From Luzula sylvatica (taxonomy: Eukaryota > Streptophyta > Magnoliopsida > Poales > Juncaceae), in assembly GCA_946800325.1 (NCBI GenBank), contig OX326960.1, positions 16,454,393 to 16,518,392 on the forward strand: DNA of 64,000 nt. The letters are read 5' to 3'. The notes under the pieces were generated by a model. The model did not search any database. It had not been told where the DNA came from and saw only the letters and a program-made list of their open reading frames with translations. The number at the start of each line of letters is the position of its first letter. Position 1 is the first letter of the stretch. Shown here one piece after another: positions 22,816-33,703 of this stretch. The position numbers and the translations under genes are program-made.

Positions 22816-25800
22816 ATGGCATTTTTGAGAATTTCACCCCGCAGGAATTGTAAGGCTAGGCTGGCGATAATCTACAAGCCTCGGATCGAGCCGGTAATCA
22901 AGACTGCACCACCGTATTTCGAGCTGCAGAGTCATCGCAACAATGGTGGATTGGACCGGTACTTACAATTTTATAAAAGCGTAGTTCTTGGTTTGTTGAT
23001 CGTAATCTTTTTTATTGTATCGTGTCATGCTGTTGCTCGAGAAATAGAATGGATATAAAAAAGTAGTTCTTGGTTATCTTTTTGCCTAATTTTGCATAAT
23101 TAGTTCGGATACTATACTATCAGATCTTCACTTTGAAGTTTTAGTTGGGCCCGATTCAAGCTCTGATTTCTGTAATGATTAAATTCGCATATGTCACTGC
23201 ATGCAAGTAATCATAATGTATAAATTAGCCTCAACAGGAAATGTCTTGCGTGTACTGTTTTGTTTAGTTATTGTTCTTTTTCTGAATATCATTTCATTTA
23301 TGTTCTGTTGAGGATTGTAGACAGTATTGGACAGAATTGATTGTAAAAGCAATACTACAGACAAAAATGAAAAATGCATCATGTCGAGTTTATAATTCAA
23401 CAAATGTGGGATATTACAAAAGCAAGCCATCATCCAGATTTTAGTACCTAAATCAAATTAATATTCTGCTTTTTAAATTAGCAGGACCATCCATTATTTT
23501 GTTGCAAGAGGGATAGCTTTTTCGACAATAGTCAGATTTGCCCATGGAGTGGAGGGGATGCATCACGACGAGTCGGTTGTGGAGGCTCATTTGGAGTCGA
23601 GCGTGATACCGGAGTGGGATATGACAAAGTCAAATGACGTGGTGGGTTTAGACGTGGTAGATGTGACGGGATTGGACGAGTCGCATCTCAATGAATCGAT
23701 TGTGGCAATTGAAGTACTGTCGGATGAAGTGGTGGGTCTCAATGAGTCGGATGTGGCAGTCTTTGTGGAGATGGATAACGCGAGTCTGGACGAGTCCGAT
23801 CTGGTAACCCGAGTGGAGCCGGATGATGGGGTGGGTTTGAACAAGTCGGATGTGGCATTCTTGGTGGAGATTGATCACGCGGGCCTGGACGAGACAAATC
23901 TGGTGGTCCGAGTGGAGCCAGATGAAATGGTAGGTCTCAATGAGTCCGTTATGTCAGCCTTTGTGGAGATGGATGATGCGGGTATGGACGAGTCAGGCAT
24001 GACTGCCCGAGTGGAGCCGGATAATGTGGGTGGTTTCAACAAGTCGGATGTGGAGCAAGTCACGGCCGTCCAGGTGGAGTCGGATGTGGCAGTCTTAGTG
24101 GAGATTGATGCGGCGGTCTCAGTGGAGATTGATGACGCGGGTCTGGACGAGACGGATCTGGTGGGCGAAGTGGAGCCAGATGAAATTGTGAGTCTCAATG
24201 AGTCCGCCGTGGTAGTCTTTGTGGAGATGGATGACGCGGGTATGGACGAGTCAGTCGTGGCTACCCGAGTGGAGCCGAATAATGTGGTGGGTTTCAACAA
24301 GTCGGATGTGGAGCAAGACATGACCATCCAGGTGGAGTTGGATGTGGCGATCTTAGTGGAGATTGATGAGGCGGTCTCAGTGGAGATTGATGATGCGGGT
24401 CTGGACGAGACGGATCTGGTGGCCGAAGTGGAGCCAGATGAAATTGTGGGTCCCAATGAGTCCGTTATGTCAGCCTTTGTGGAGATGGATGACGCAGGTT
24501 TGGACGAATCAGGTGTGACTGCCCGAGTGGAGCCGGATGAAGTGGTGGGTTTCAACAAGTCGGATGTGGATCAAGACATGGCCGTCCAGGTGGAGTCGGA
24601 TGTGGCGGTCTTAGTGGAGATTGATGAGGCGGTCTCAGTGGAGATTGATGATGCAGGTCTGGACGTGACAGATCTGGTGGTCCGAGTGGAGGCAGATGAA
24701 ATTGTGGGACTCAATGAGTCTGTTATGTCAGCCTTTGTGGAGATGGATTACGCACGTATGGTCGAGTCAGGTGTGACTGCACGAGTGGAGCTCGATGTGG
24801 ATCAGGAGGAATCAAATGTGCACCCGGAGGCATTGCCTGATCAGGTACTAGCCAATGTTTATATAGGCTCATATCATCATATGCATTTCTTCCATTAATT
24901 CATTATGCTTTCCATATATTTGTAAGTTAAAACAAGTGAATTAATACACTAAATATATATTGTTTATTGTCTGTTTGCAGGGTTTGCATTACTTCTATGT
25001 TAAGCCCCTTAGCACCGCAGTCACCGAGAAGGAGTTACATGACTACTTTTGGGCCATGGGTCCAATTATTGATCTCAAGGTATTTTCTAATTAATTTTTT
25101 CTTCAATAAGATTTTCTTTTGTGTTTAATTTTCTCATAATTTTGAAAATATCAGACATTATCATCTCTATTTTCTTTTGCTTCCGATGCAACTATTGTTC
25201 CAGTTCAACTATTGTTGAATGGATGGAATGAGCTCCTGGCATGCATTAATAATCCCTGATATTATGCACATGTAAATAATGATCCAATCGAAAACACAGG
25301 CCCAATAGCATATTTGGTCTGTAATTAACTAAATTTGTGTAATTTACAGATCATAAATTGCGCGGGACTTCGGTATGCGTGCATCGGTCTTGGTACAGAA
25401 GTTGCGAGAGACAGTGCGGTGAAAAGAATGAATGGTAAATATCTCCGCATGAGGAAGTTGGACGTGAGTTCATCACCGCCTCAGCCTCGCGACGATGTAA
25501 TCATGGCCCCTCCTCATGATGTCCAAAGTGCTGCCTTTTCAAACGAAAAGACAAACCATCGCCGAGGTAGAAGGTATAGACACAGAGATAGAGGCTCGAG
25601 GCAGGACGGTATGTCTTATTCCACACATCAGGTGCAGCATACTGGTGATGGACACGGAGATGAAGCTCAGATTGCTTATTCTTCATCTCGGATGAACCAT
25701 ACCGGTGATGGACAAAACAGAAGAGGGCGCTACGAAGGTGGAGACTCAAGGGCCAGCACATCTCATTCTCAGCTTATTCCTCAGGCACATCACACCAGCG

Positions 25801-26096
25801 GAGGAGAAAATGGAGATGGATGGTCCGTAATGGATGGGTCTCTGCCTCAGGTGCATCGTACCGGTGGACCAAGTGAGCAGCAGTTCAGGGGCGGAAGAGG
25901 CAATGGCGGAGGTACAGAAGGGGGCATCGGGCTGGTGGGAACGAATGGGGCTGACAACCGGCACGGGGATTTCGGGTTGTGTGTGGGGGGGGGGGATAGA
26001 ACTGAAACCCTTTTTCGTTTTGCCTTGTTAGGGATAGAACTGAAACCCTTTTTCGTTTGTGTGTGTGTGTGTGTGTTCTTTTTGCAATGCATGTAA
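22816..26096 (+). CDS. RRM protein with acidic 86-residue repeats (four exons, predicted)
   Basis: My model has exons 22816-22958, 23536-24844, 24981-25079 and 25350-26096. All introns are GT..AG and the phases agree, giving about 765 residues. Exon 1 is basic (MAFLRISPRRNCKARLAI). Exon 2 is acidic and built of repeats with VEIDDAGLDE, VEPDEIVGLNES and VGFNKSDVE motifs. Exons 3-4 encode an RNA-recognition motif at residues ~485-556: RNP2 is HYFYVKPL and RNP1 is degenerate, LRYACIGLG, without the usual aromatics. After the RRM comes a G/R/H-rich tail with HHTSGG and RGGRGNGGG motifs, as in many hnRNP-like proteins. An RNA-binding role is inferred from the RRM only. The last ~40 codons run into (GT)n and the true stop may differ. 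The exon 1 splice is inferred from frame and signals. Confidence 0.65.
24035..24800 (+). repeat. Coding tandem repeat, 258 bp (86 codons) period
   Basis: The block GAGATTGATGA(C/T)GC recurs at 24125, 24383 and 24641, exactly 258 bp apart. Each unit codes for VEIDDAGLD..VEPDEIV..VEMDD..VGFNKSDVEQ..VEIDEAVS. Shorter, older sub-repeats of about 30-35 codons are visible upstream to 23690. The period is a multiple of three and frames are open throughout, which supports translation. Confidence 0.9.
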
Positions 26097-26310
26097 GTGC
26101 ATTGTTTTGTCTGTCTATTTATATATTTTTTATTCTTTTCTTATTTTTGTGTTGTTAGGGATGGAAACCCTTTTTTTATTCTTGTGCATGTTAGGGATGG
26201 AAACCCTTTTTTTTTTATTGTTGTGCATGCTAGGGATGGAAACCCTTTTTTTTTTTTATTGTTGTGCATGCTAGGGACGGAAACCCTTTTCTTATTCTTA
26301 TTGACAGTAT
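25990..26310. repeat. Minisatellite: TAGGGATGGAAACCCTTTT units
   Basis: Six copies of a TAGGGAT(A/G)GAA(CTGA)AACCCTTTTT core lie at about 26000, 26030, 26155, 26192, 26230 and 26271. The last four are spaced 37-40 bp apart and preceded by TTGTGCATG. A (GT)n run lies at 26059-26075. The array covers the predicted end of the RRM gene and its 3' side. Confidence 0.8.
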
Positions 26311-26382
26311 TATTTGTTGTTTAGAGTTTCTATTTATAATACTCAAGAAATTTTTCTGGTAATATTTTTTGTTTAGAGTTTC

Positions 26383-26390
26383 TCTATATA

Positions 26391-26430
<40 letters not shown>
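26383..26430. repeat. (TA)n tract left of the MITE
   Basis: About 45 bp of TA with one interruption (ATGTATA). It matches the longer tract on the other side of the MITE, so the two were probably one array before insertion. Confidence 0.85.
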
Positions 26431-26433
<3 letters not shown>

Positions 26434-26971
26434 TAGCCTCAATGGCCAACACTCTTGTATGGCCAACGCCGGCCAACGGAACTAATTTCACTAAATCTAA
26501 ATATCAAAATCAAATTTCAATCGTATGGATATGTTTTTTATCACTTATAAATGTTGTAGATTTAATTTCATAGAAAATAAATATTTCTATCATATTCATC
26601 ATAACACATATAATAATTGACGGTCGAAATTTTTTATGACATGATTTATCATAAAATAACTTGCAAAATTCAATTTTTTTTTTCGATGGATTCAATTTAA
26701 TTTATATAGATTGGATTATGATCAAATTTCATAATATTGCGAGTTTTCCTTCATGGGAATCGAAAAATTGAACAAAATAAATGGTTGTGAAAATATGTTA
26801 TTGTTTTTGTTAGATCAAATTATAAAAATCACACGAAATTTATTCTACAATGTATCTATATGATATTGATCATATCTATATGGGTGGATTTTGATTTTCA
26901 ATTAGTGATTTAGAAAAATTAACTCCGTTGGCCGGCGTTGGCCATACAAGAATGTTGGCCATTGAGTCTAG

Positions 26972-26974
<3 letters not shown>
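26431..26974. mobile_element. MITE with long terminal inverted repeats, ~544 bp
   Basis: The left end is GACTAGCCTCAATGGCCAAC and the right end is its near inverse, with a shared GGCCAACGCCGGCCAACGGA block about 30 bp inward. Similarity between the arms continues for well over 100 bp into AT-rich sequence. It has no coding frame. It lies inside TA repeats, so the target duplication cannot be read. Long arms suggest a Mutator-like origin, but a TA-specific superfamily is possible. Confidence 0.75.

Positions 26975-27041
<67 letters not shown>
26975..27041. repeat. (TA)n tract right of the MITE
   Basis: About 67 bp of pure TA dinucleotide, continuing the tract seen at 26383-26430. Confidence 0.95.
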
Positions 27042-27044
<3 letters not shown>

Positions 27045-27690
27045 GTACAATTATAGTCGCGTGTTACGCCTTTTTATATGAACGCTATGTTTTTGAAATA
27101 CAATACACGTAGTTTAGGTGTACGATATTTTGAGATGTAAAATACATTTTTTTAATAAATTTTTATGCACGATCATTCTATATTACTCAATAGCAATTTA
27201 TACATGCACTATCGTATTATATATCAATATTCTCTGATACCATATTTTTCAATATATTGTATTAGTAAAACTACACACAACACCGTTAGATGTAAATGTC
27301 ACGTGTTGCCGCTTGATTCGCTAAGTTCAAGTTAGACTATGTTTAATGAATTGTTTATTTTATAAAAAGTTATTTGATAAAATGTTAATGCAGTGGAAGA
27401 TGCGAAATTTATATATGAAGTATTTATAAATTAATACAATATTAAAAAACATACATCCTATACTAATTAATTCCATCAAATATATTCATTTGAAGCTTCA
27501 CTTGATGTTGACATCCATATTTGCCTGCCGACACATAAGTTTTCCCTAATTTCAATTTGTAAAGATCGCACGCAAGAAAATATAATGATATTTTTGTAAG
27601 TACTAAAATTTAGAAAAAGTGTAATCATAACAATTTTATATAAAAGCAATTATGTTATATATGTATTCAGACATAAATTACGGAATTTTT
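27042..27690. other. AT-rich DNA without recognised genes
   Basis: No long frame, no TIR and no clear repeat monomer was seen. It grades into the degenerate satellite at about 27700. Confidence 0.5.
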
Positions 27691-27699
27691 TGAGAAAAG

Positions 27700-29185
27700 A
27701 ATATAAAAATAAGTATTTTACTTGCTTTAGACATCTAATATGGGTTCTTAGAAAAAATGAATTTAATGGTTTTCCGAAGTTGTCAGATCTCATGACTTTT
27801 TGAAATTTTGTGAAATTTTTGAAAAAAAGAAATTTGTTTGTATAAATCTTGAATTGTTGACTTTTTAGACGAAATTGGGTATTCGGCTCGTGTTAGAATT
27901 TAATTTTGGCATTTTATTTGGAAACATAAGGTACTTGATTTTTTTATGAATGTGTAAGGCTTCAGTTTCCGTATTTTTGCGAAATATTTATGTGTTACGG
28001 AGTTTTTTGAGAAAAAACTAAAAATTTATATTGTTAGACATCTATTTTGGCAATTTTTTTTAAAAATTGGATAATTGATTTTGCAGAAGTGTTAGAATTG
28101 ACTCTTTCCCTTTTTTAGATTTTTTCGAGAAATATAATATTTTTGTGTGTTTGTCTTCAATTCTAGGGTTATTTGAGGAAATTAACTATTTTGCTCGTGT
28201 TACATTTCAATTTCTCAATTTTTAGGAAAATATGATTATTGATCTTTTTGAATGTATCATACTTAACTTTTTGCAATTTGTTGCGTTAGTCTTTAATTAC
28301 GGAGATTTTATTGAAAACATGAAAATTTAGTTTTTTGCTCTCTTTAGATATCAATTTTGGATTTTTTTTCTTAAATATATATGATAAATAATTTGTTTAG
28401 GTGTTAAACTTCACTTTTCGTACTTTTGCGAAATTGGTGAAAATATTGAAAATTTCACGTTTAGTCTTCAATTACTAATGTTTTTTGATAAAAAGATCGC
28501 AAGTGAGTATTTTGTTTTTTCAGACACATATTTTAGATTTTTGAAGGTGTGTTAGACTAATTTTATTAAAAAATATTTTTTTTATTGTGTTAAATCTTTA
28601 GTTACATGATGTTTTGAGGTATTGAACTTCACGTTTTGCAATTTTGAGAGATTTTACAAAAATAGATATTTACTCGTGTTCGTATTGAATTATGGAATTT
28701 TTTTAAGAGAAAAACATAAAAAATATACTATTTTTCTCATTTTAGATATAAATTTTGGCATTGTTGAAAAAAATAAAAAGTATACTATTTTAGAGAAAAT
28801 TAGAAGTAATTATTTTTTGAATGTTAGACTACAATTTTTGTTCTTTTTTTGAAAAAATAGAAACATAACTTTTAGAAAAATCACATGTTTGTGTTCAATT
28901 ACGGAGATTTGTTTAGAAAAAAAGAAAAAGAAAATGAAGTATTTTGTATATTTTAGAAAAAAAGAAAAAGAAAAAGAAAAAGAAAAAGAAAAACAATGGG
29001 ATAGTAGATTTATTTTGAAGGTGTGAGACTTCAATTTTAGTTTTTGTGCAAAATTTTTGAAAAAAATGAAAATTTTGGTTGTGTTAGTCTTCATTTATAG
29101 AGTATTTGAAAAAAACTTGAAAAAAAAGTATTTTTCATGTTGTAGAGATTAATTTATGATATTTGGAGAAAATATGATAATTATT
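27700..29185 (+). repeat. Degenerate ~170 bp AT-rich satellite, block 1
   Basis: The monomer reads, roughly, GTGTTAGTCTTCAATTA..GAG..TTTTTTGAGAAAA..ATGAAAATTGAGTATTTTGCTCGTTTTAGACATCAATTTTGGCATTTT..GATAATTGATTTTTTTGAAGGTGTTAGACTTCACTTTTTGCATTT. Copies here are much diverged, but TTAGACTTCA, TTAGACATCAATTTTGG and GAAAATTGAGTATTTT islands recur at near-regular spacing. A (GAAAAA)n run lies at 28920-28993. The short K/F-rich frames in it are not genes. Confidence 0.75.
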
Positions 29186-29189
29186 ATTT

Positions 29190-29462
29190 TGGAGTTGATC
29201 CAGAACATCCAAATATTTCCTTTTTGGTATGATATGTTAGTAAGGATGAACCCGGTGTGTCTATGTTTTCGCATTGACTTAACTCACTCCCCTAAAAACT
29301 GGCAAGAAAAGAACACATAATGAAAACTGTCTGGTAAAAATTGTACAAGGGAACGAGAAAGGGGCGAACCAAAGAAAGGTCTGAAACATATATTAGCCAC
29401 CCTCTTTTTTCAATGACCTCTTGAACTGGTGTGTCAAGTGCTCATTTCTTTCTCTTTGCCAG
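29190..29462. other. Non-satellite insertion in satellite block 1
   Basis: The satellite stops at about 29190 and resumes at GTGTGTTAGATTTCAATTTT (29463). The ~270 bp between have higher GC and no satellite motifs. No target duplication or terminal repeat was recognised and no protein similarity was evident. Confidence 0.4.
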
Positions 29463-29760
29463 GTGTGTTAGATTTCAATTTTTGCATAATTGCCAAATGT
29501 TAAAAAAGGGGAATCCACTTTTTTTTTTCATTTCAAGATTTTCTTTTGAAAAAATAGAAATATGCACGTGTTAGTGTTCAATCATGTATTTTTCGAGGAA
29601 GACATAAAAATTAAGTATTTTTGTCGTGGTAGACATTTGTTTTATTTCCATAAAGATGTTAGACTTCGTTAAACAAACATATGTTATTGCATATTTTACA
29701 TTTCGATTTTTCTTAGTTAGATGGTTCACAAAACACATACAATAATGTAGTAAACATGTT
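29463..29760 (+). repeat. Satellite block 1, continuation
   Basis: One to two further degenerate monomers (TTAGTGTTCAATCATG, GTAGACATTTGTTTTATTT, GATGTTAGACTTC). From 29760 to 30164 I see only AT-rich DNA with no feature. Confidence 0.6.
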
Positions 29761-30164
29761 ATCATTATTACAAGAAGAATATTTGAAATACCCTAAAAAA
29801 TCTCTAAATTTTTATTTTTTAAAAAGCACATATTGACAAATAGTACGGAAATTCCCTAATATATCTTGAATAATTAAATAAATTGTAAAAATATGCTTAC
29901 ATATTACTTCTAGATTATGAATATTGCTAGTACGGAAAATAAAACTTTTTAAGTCAAATATATTTTTATTAGTTTAAAGGGAAAAAATTGTGCTCTGCGA
30001 GAGTGAGCACATCCAGCTCGCCATCAACAGGAGGTCAACACTTGTCGATTTGATTTTTTTTTTCTTTCATTTTTTACCTTATTTTGTGCACTTCATTTGT
30101 AATCCAAAGCGCATGTCGCTTCTCTTCTAAATTTATACATTTTTTCGGCGTACTGTGTTATTTA

Positions 30165-30975
30165 TGAAGGAAATATAGTTTTGAATCAACGCTAAAATGG
30201 TACGTAGAAGGACAAACGAACGCACTCGTTCGTGGACATAAGAAACAATTTTACTAAAACTGGTATAACTTTCAAACAACGAATCCAATTTGAATGGTTA
30301 AATCGGGTTAGATAGATAATGAGATTATCTAGAACTTTTACGAAGAAATATATTGCATTTGAGCGAAGTATCAGTGTCGTTTTAATGGAATACCGAAAGG
30401 GTGCAACAGTTTGACATACAATTAGTAATACCGTCATAACTTTCGCATCCGAACTCCAATTGGGCTTTGACAAATTGGGTTGGAAAGATAATAAGATTAT
30501 CTACAATTTTTGTGAGGATTAAAGTTGGTTGGAACGATTTACCAATTTCTATTCAAGAGAATACGGAAAGGGTGTATGCAGTTTTCTGTTTGAAAATGTG
30601 TATATTATATATACATAGCTTTTTGCCCATCCTTATCCTATGTAGTATATATATGATGTTTTTCTCTAATTCAGTTTAAAGAGTTAATCTGAATTAGATA
30701 GACATACCTTTGGGATCCATAAAAGGTCAATCAAAGTGAATCAATGTCAATTAAAGAGTTAATCCTGAATCTAATTCAAATTAGACTAATTGAGATGATC
30801 ATTCGAAAGAACACCATCAATAGTTGAATGGGTGTGATGAGAAAGAGAGAAAAGATAAAATGGGTTTTCTCGGATTAGAGAATCAAACACGATCAGGCAA
30901 GTTTGTCGGTGCATCGTCTAGGCAGTTGCACCCGCGACCGAAGTGCTACGACTCACGGTGGATACGGGTATAAGA
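30165..30975 (+). repeat. Truncated LTR of the copia A/I family
   Basis: It starts TGAAGGAAATATAG, like the LTRs of A and I. It follows A's LTR in order: CGAACGCACTCGTTCGTGG, then AAACTGGTATAACTTTC, then CCGAAAGGGTG, then the GTCTAGGCAGTTGCACCCGC block. It breaks off near 30975, before the GC-rich 3' block, where LINE sequence starts. No internal region is attached. Confidence 0.8.
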
Positions 30976-32160
30976 GTAATATATGATGAATTGAATTGAC
31001 CTAAACCATTATGTGCACTTATGTTAATTATATTTAATATTTCATCTTTAATAATGTCCCAATTATATTTAAAAAATTCACCAATATATCCATCTGGACC
31101 AGGGCTCTTATTGTTATTCCATGTTTTAATTGAATCATTTAAATCATTGATATTAAAGTTATTTTCTAAATCTGATAAATTAATTTCATTTTTATTATAT
31201 AGTTTACTTAAGTTAATATTTCCAAATTATTTATTATTTTCTGACTCCTTACCCATCAGATCTCTATAAAAAGAAAATAATAATTTAGCTTTACTTTTAT
31301 GATATCATATTATTAAATTTTTTAATTGATGTATGTAAATGAAAAAAATTTGTATTTGCATCCCCTTCTTTAATCCAATTGAATTTGGATCTTTGTTTCC
31401 AATAAATTTTATTATTTAATATCAATTTTTCATACATTAATTTAGTCTGTAATCTAATCCATTTTTCTATAGTGGTTAATTCTCTGTTGTCAATAATTTT
31501 ATCAGACCATTCAAATATTTTTTTACAATTATTTAATTGTGTATTATATTTTAAATGCAAACTTTTATTTAATTCCTTTAAATTATGACCTAGATCCTGT
31601 AAATTAAAAAAAAAATCATTTATGTTTAAAGCTTTGTTATTAGTAATATAATTTTTTTATAAATAATGTAAATTCATACATTTTAAGCCATTAAAAATAG
31701 GATAATTAGTTTGTGCTTCATATAATAAAGGAATGTGATCTGAACAAGTATTAATTCTAGGTATTAGGTGAGAATTTGGATAATTTAGTAACCATTCTTT
31801 GTTTATAATCATTCTATCTAACCTTGCTTTAGCTAATGAGTTATTTCATGTATATATTTTGCCTTTTAATGGTAGATCAATTAACTTAGCATTATTTATA
31901 AATTCTTTAAATTATTTAGTTCCTGAATGTGATCTATTCTATCCACTTCTTTCATTTAAATTTAATGTTAAATTAAAATCCCCTAAAAGTATCCAAGGTA
32001 GATTATTATAAATATGTAAAGTATTTAACTCTTCTAAAAATTCAATTTTATGTTTTTTTTTACTTGGACCATATATGCTAGTAATTAAGATATTATTTCC
32101 ATCCCATTTTGTTTGTAAAGTTACTGAAATTGAGTATTTTTGTTTGTTACTCGGTGGAGA
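30976..32160 (-). mobile_element. L1-type LINE fragment (endonuclease and start of reverse transcriptase)
   Basis: On the minus strand, 32150-31960 encodes an APE-type endonuclease tail (WDGNNILITSIYGPS, PWILLGDFNLTLN). 31560-31300 encodes the linker typical of plant L1 elements (WKQRSKFNWIKEGDANTNFF). 31110-31081 encodes the reverse-transcriptase motif SPGPDGY. Several frameshifts separate these pieces. The element is cut on both sides, and the catalytic FADD-type motif is not in the window. No poly-A tail is present because the 3' end is missing. Plus-strand frames here are antisense shadows. Confidence 0.85.
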
Positions 32161-33600
32161 GGCTGGGCAACAAGTTTCACAAGGTAGAGAGGCAGAGCTA
32201 GGTGAAGGAGACGGTTAAAGTTCCGGCGAGGTAGAGAGGCAGAGCAACAAGTTTTTGCAAGTGCAGAGAAGAAAAGAATGAGAGGAAATTATTGTCGATT
32301 GCTTGAGAGGAATACATGGACGATAATTCTTCTTGTATTCTGTAATACAATTTTTTTTTGAGAATGACCTATGTTAATTGGATACTTCAAAAATCAAGTC
32401 GCATCGTATCGTATCGGATACTCCACATGACGTATATGAATATTTTGTTTCAAAATAGTATTAGATAGTTCTCGAATATTTTCAGATATTTGTCCGATAT
32501 TTATAACACATCAATAACTATACTTGAAATATAAAAATATAAATAAAAATTTTCAATCGAAATAAATGACTAATACATATAAGTAAATAACTAATATAAT
32601 AAACATTTACTAAATAGAATGTTATTTCCGTAATAAAGATTTAGTATATATTTATGTAAAATATATATTATATAAATTACAATCAGTACAATAATAATAA
32701 TAGTATATATAATAGACGAGTCGTATCCTATGTTTATTTTGAAAATTACCATATCGCCGTATTCGTATTCGTATACGTATCCGTGCAACGCATAGTGTAT
32801 AACACAATGAGAACCTCTTTTTAAATACATATTTATTCCTCGAAATCCTTCAAATGAAACATGCACAATGAGAACTTGTATGTGTATTTAGTTTAATATT
32901 TATTTCTTTTAATTATTAATATCACATATTTATCCGTAATAAACACAATTGTTATTACTATCAAATTAATGCATATTTAGTTTAATATTTTTGTTATACT
33001 CCACAGATGAAAAAAATAAAATTACTAGTATGATTTTGTTATGTCTACCTGGCAAAAAGATTTATTAAATACCAAATTTGTATAACTTGTATGTGTGATA
33101 AGAAAATTTGAAAAACCTTTTATAATATTTGCCATGTGAACATAATATATACTACCAACCGTCTGATTTTAAGGTATGGACATAACATTTTCTAAGGGAG
33201 TGTTTTTCTGAGTTTTAAAATATGCCTTGAAATATTTTATTATAAGGAATTCAATTTCACGGGGCATATAATATTATCATGTTTGGCCGATGCATTTATT
33301 TGTCTATTACTATTTATTGAGCATATTATTTTCACAAGTTGTAATCTAAATATACCTTGTAATTACGTCAAGAAAATGAATTTTACAAAATATTTTTTTA
33401 TCATCTAATAGTTGTCAAGAAAAAGAATGTTCATGAAAATAAAGAAGCCCATCAATTTTGATTGTCATCGTATTTTCATGAAATACGTCTTAGATCATTT
33501 TGAATGATGTTATTTTATTACATAATGTACGCACTAAACGCGGTAACAAATAAGTTAGGATGGATGCCACGTAACACTAAATCCAAATCACGAACGCCCC
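32161..33600. other. AT-rich intergenic DNA upstream of the F-box gene
   Basis: A short GA-rich duplicated stretch (GGTAGAGAGGCAGAG, 32184 and 32230) lies at the left. The rest is AT-rich with no frame or repeat that I could assign. Confidence 0.5.
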
Positions 33601-33603
33601 CTA

Positions 33604-33615
33604 ACTATATATAGT
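33604..33615 (+). promoter_or_regulatory. TATA box of the F-box gene
   Basis: ACTATATATAGT lies 89-100 bp upstream of the ATG at 33704. It is followed by a CT-rich leader (33643-33690), the usual layout of a plant TATA promoter. Start of transcription would be expected near 33640. Confidence 0.6.
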
Positions 33616-33703
33616 AAATATTTGCTAACCAATTCAAGTTTGATTCTCTTGCCCCTTGCTCTCATCCTCTCAACTCCCTCTCGTAAACATTTACATTTGC
33701 AAC

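Noticed and set aside
23875..24558. Antisense S/T-rich frame of 227 codons
   Set aside because: It is the complement of the acidic repeat exon. Its open state follows from the repeated sense codons, and it has no domain of its own.
31021..31269. Plus-strand frames around the LINE
   Set aside because: They are complements of the LINE reverse transcriptase and linker, whose motifs read on the minus strand.
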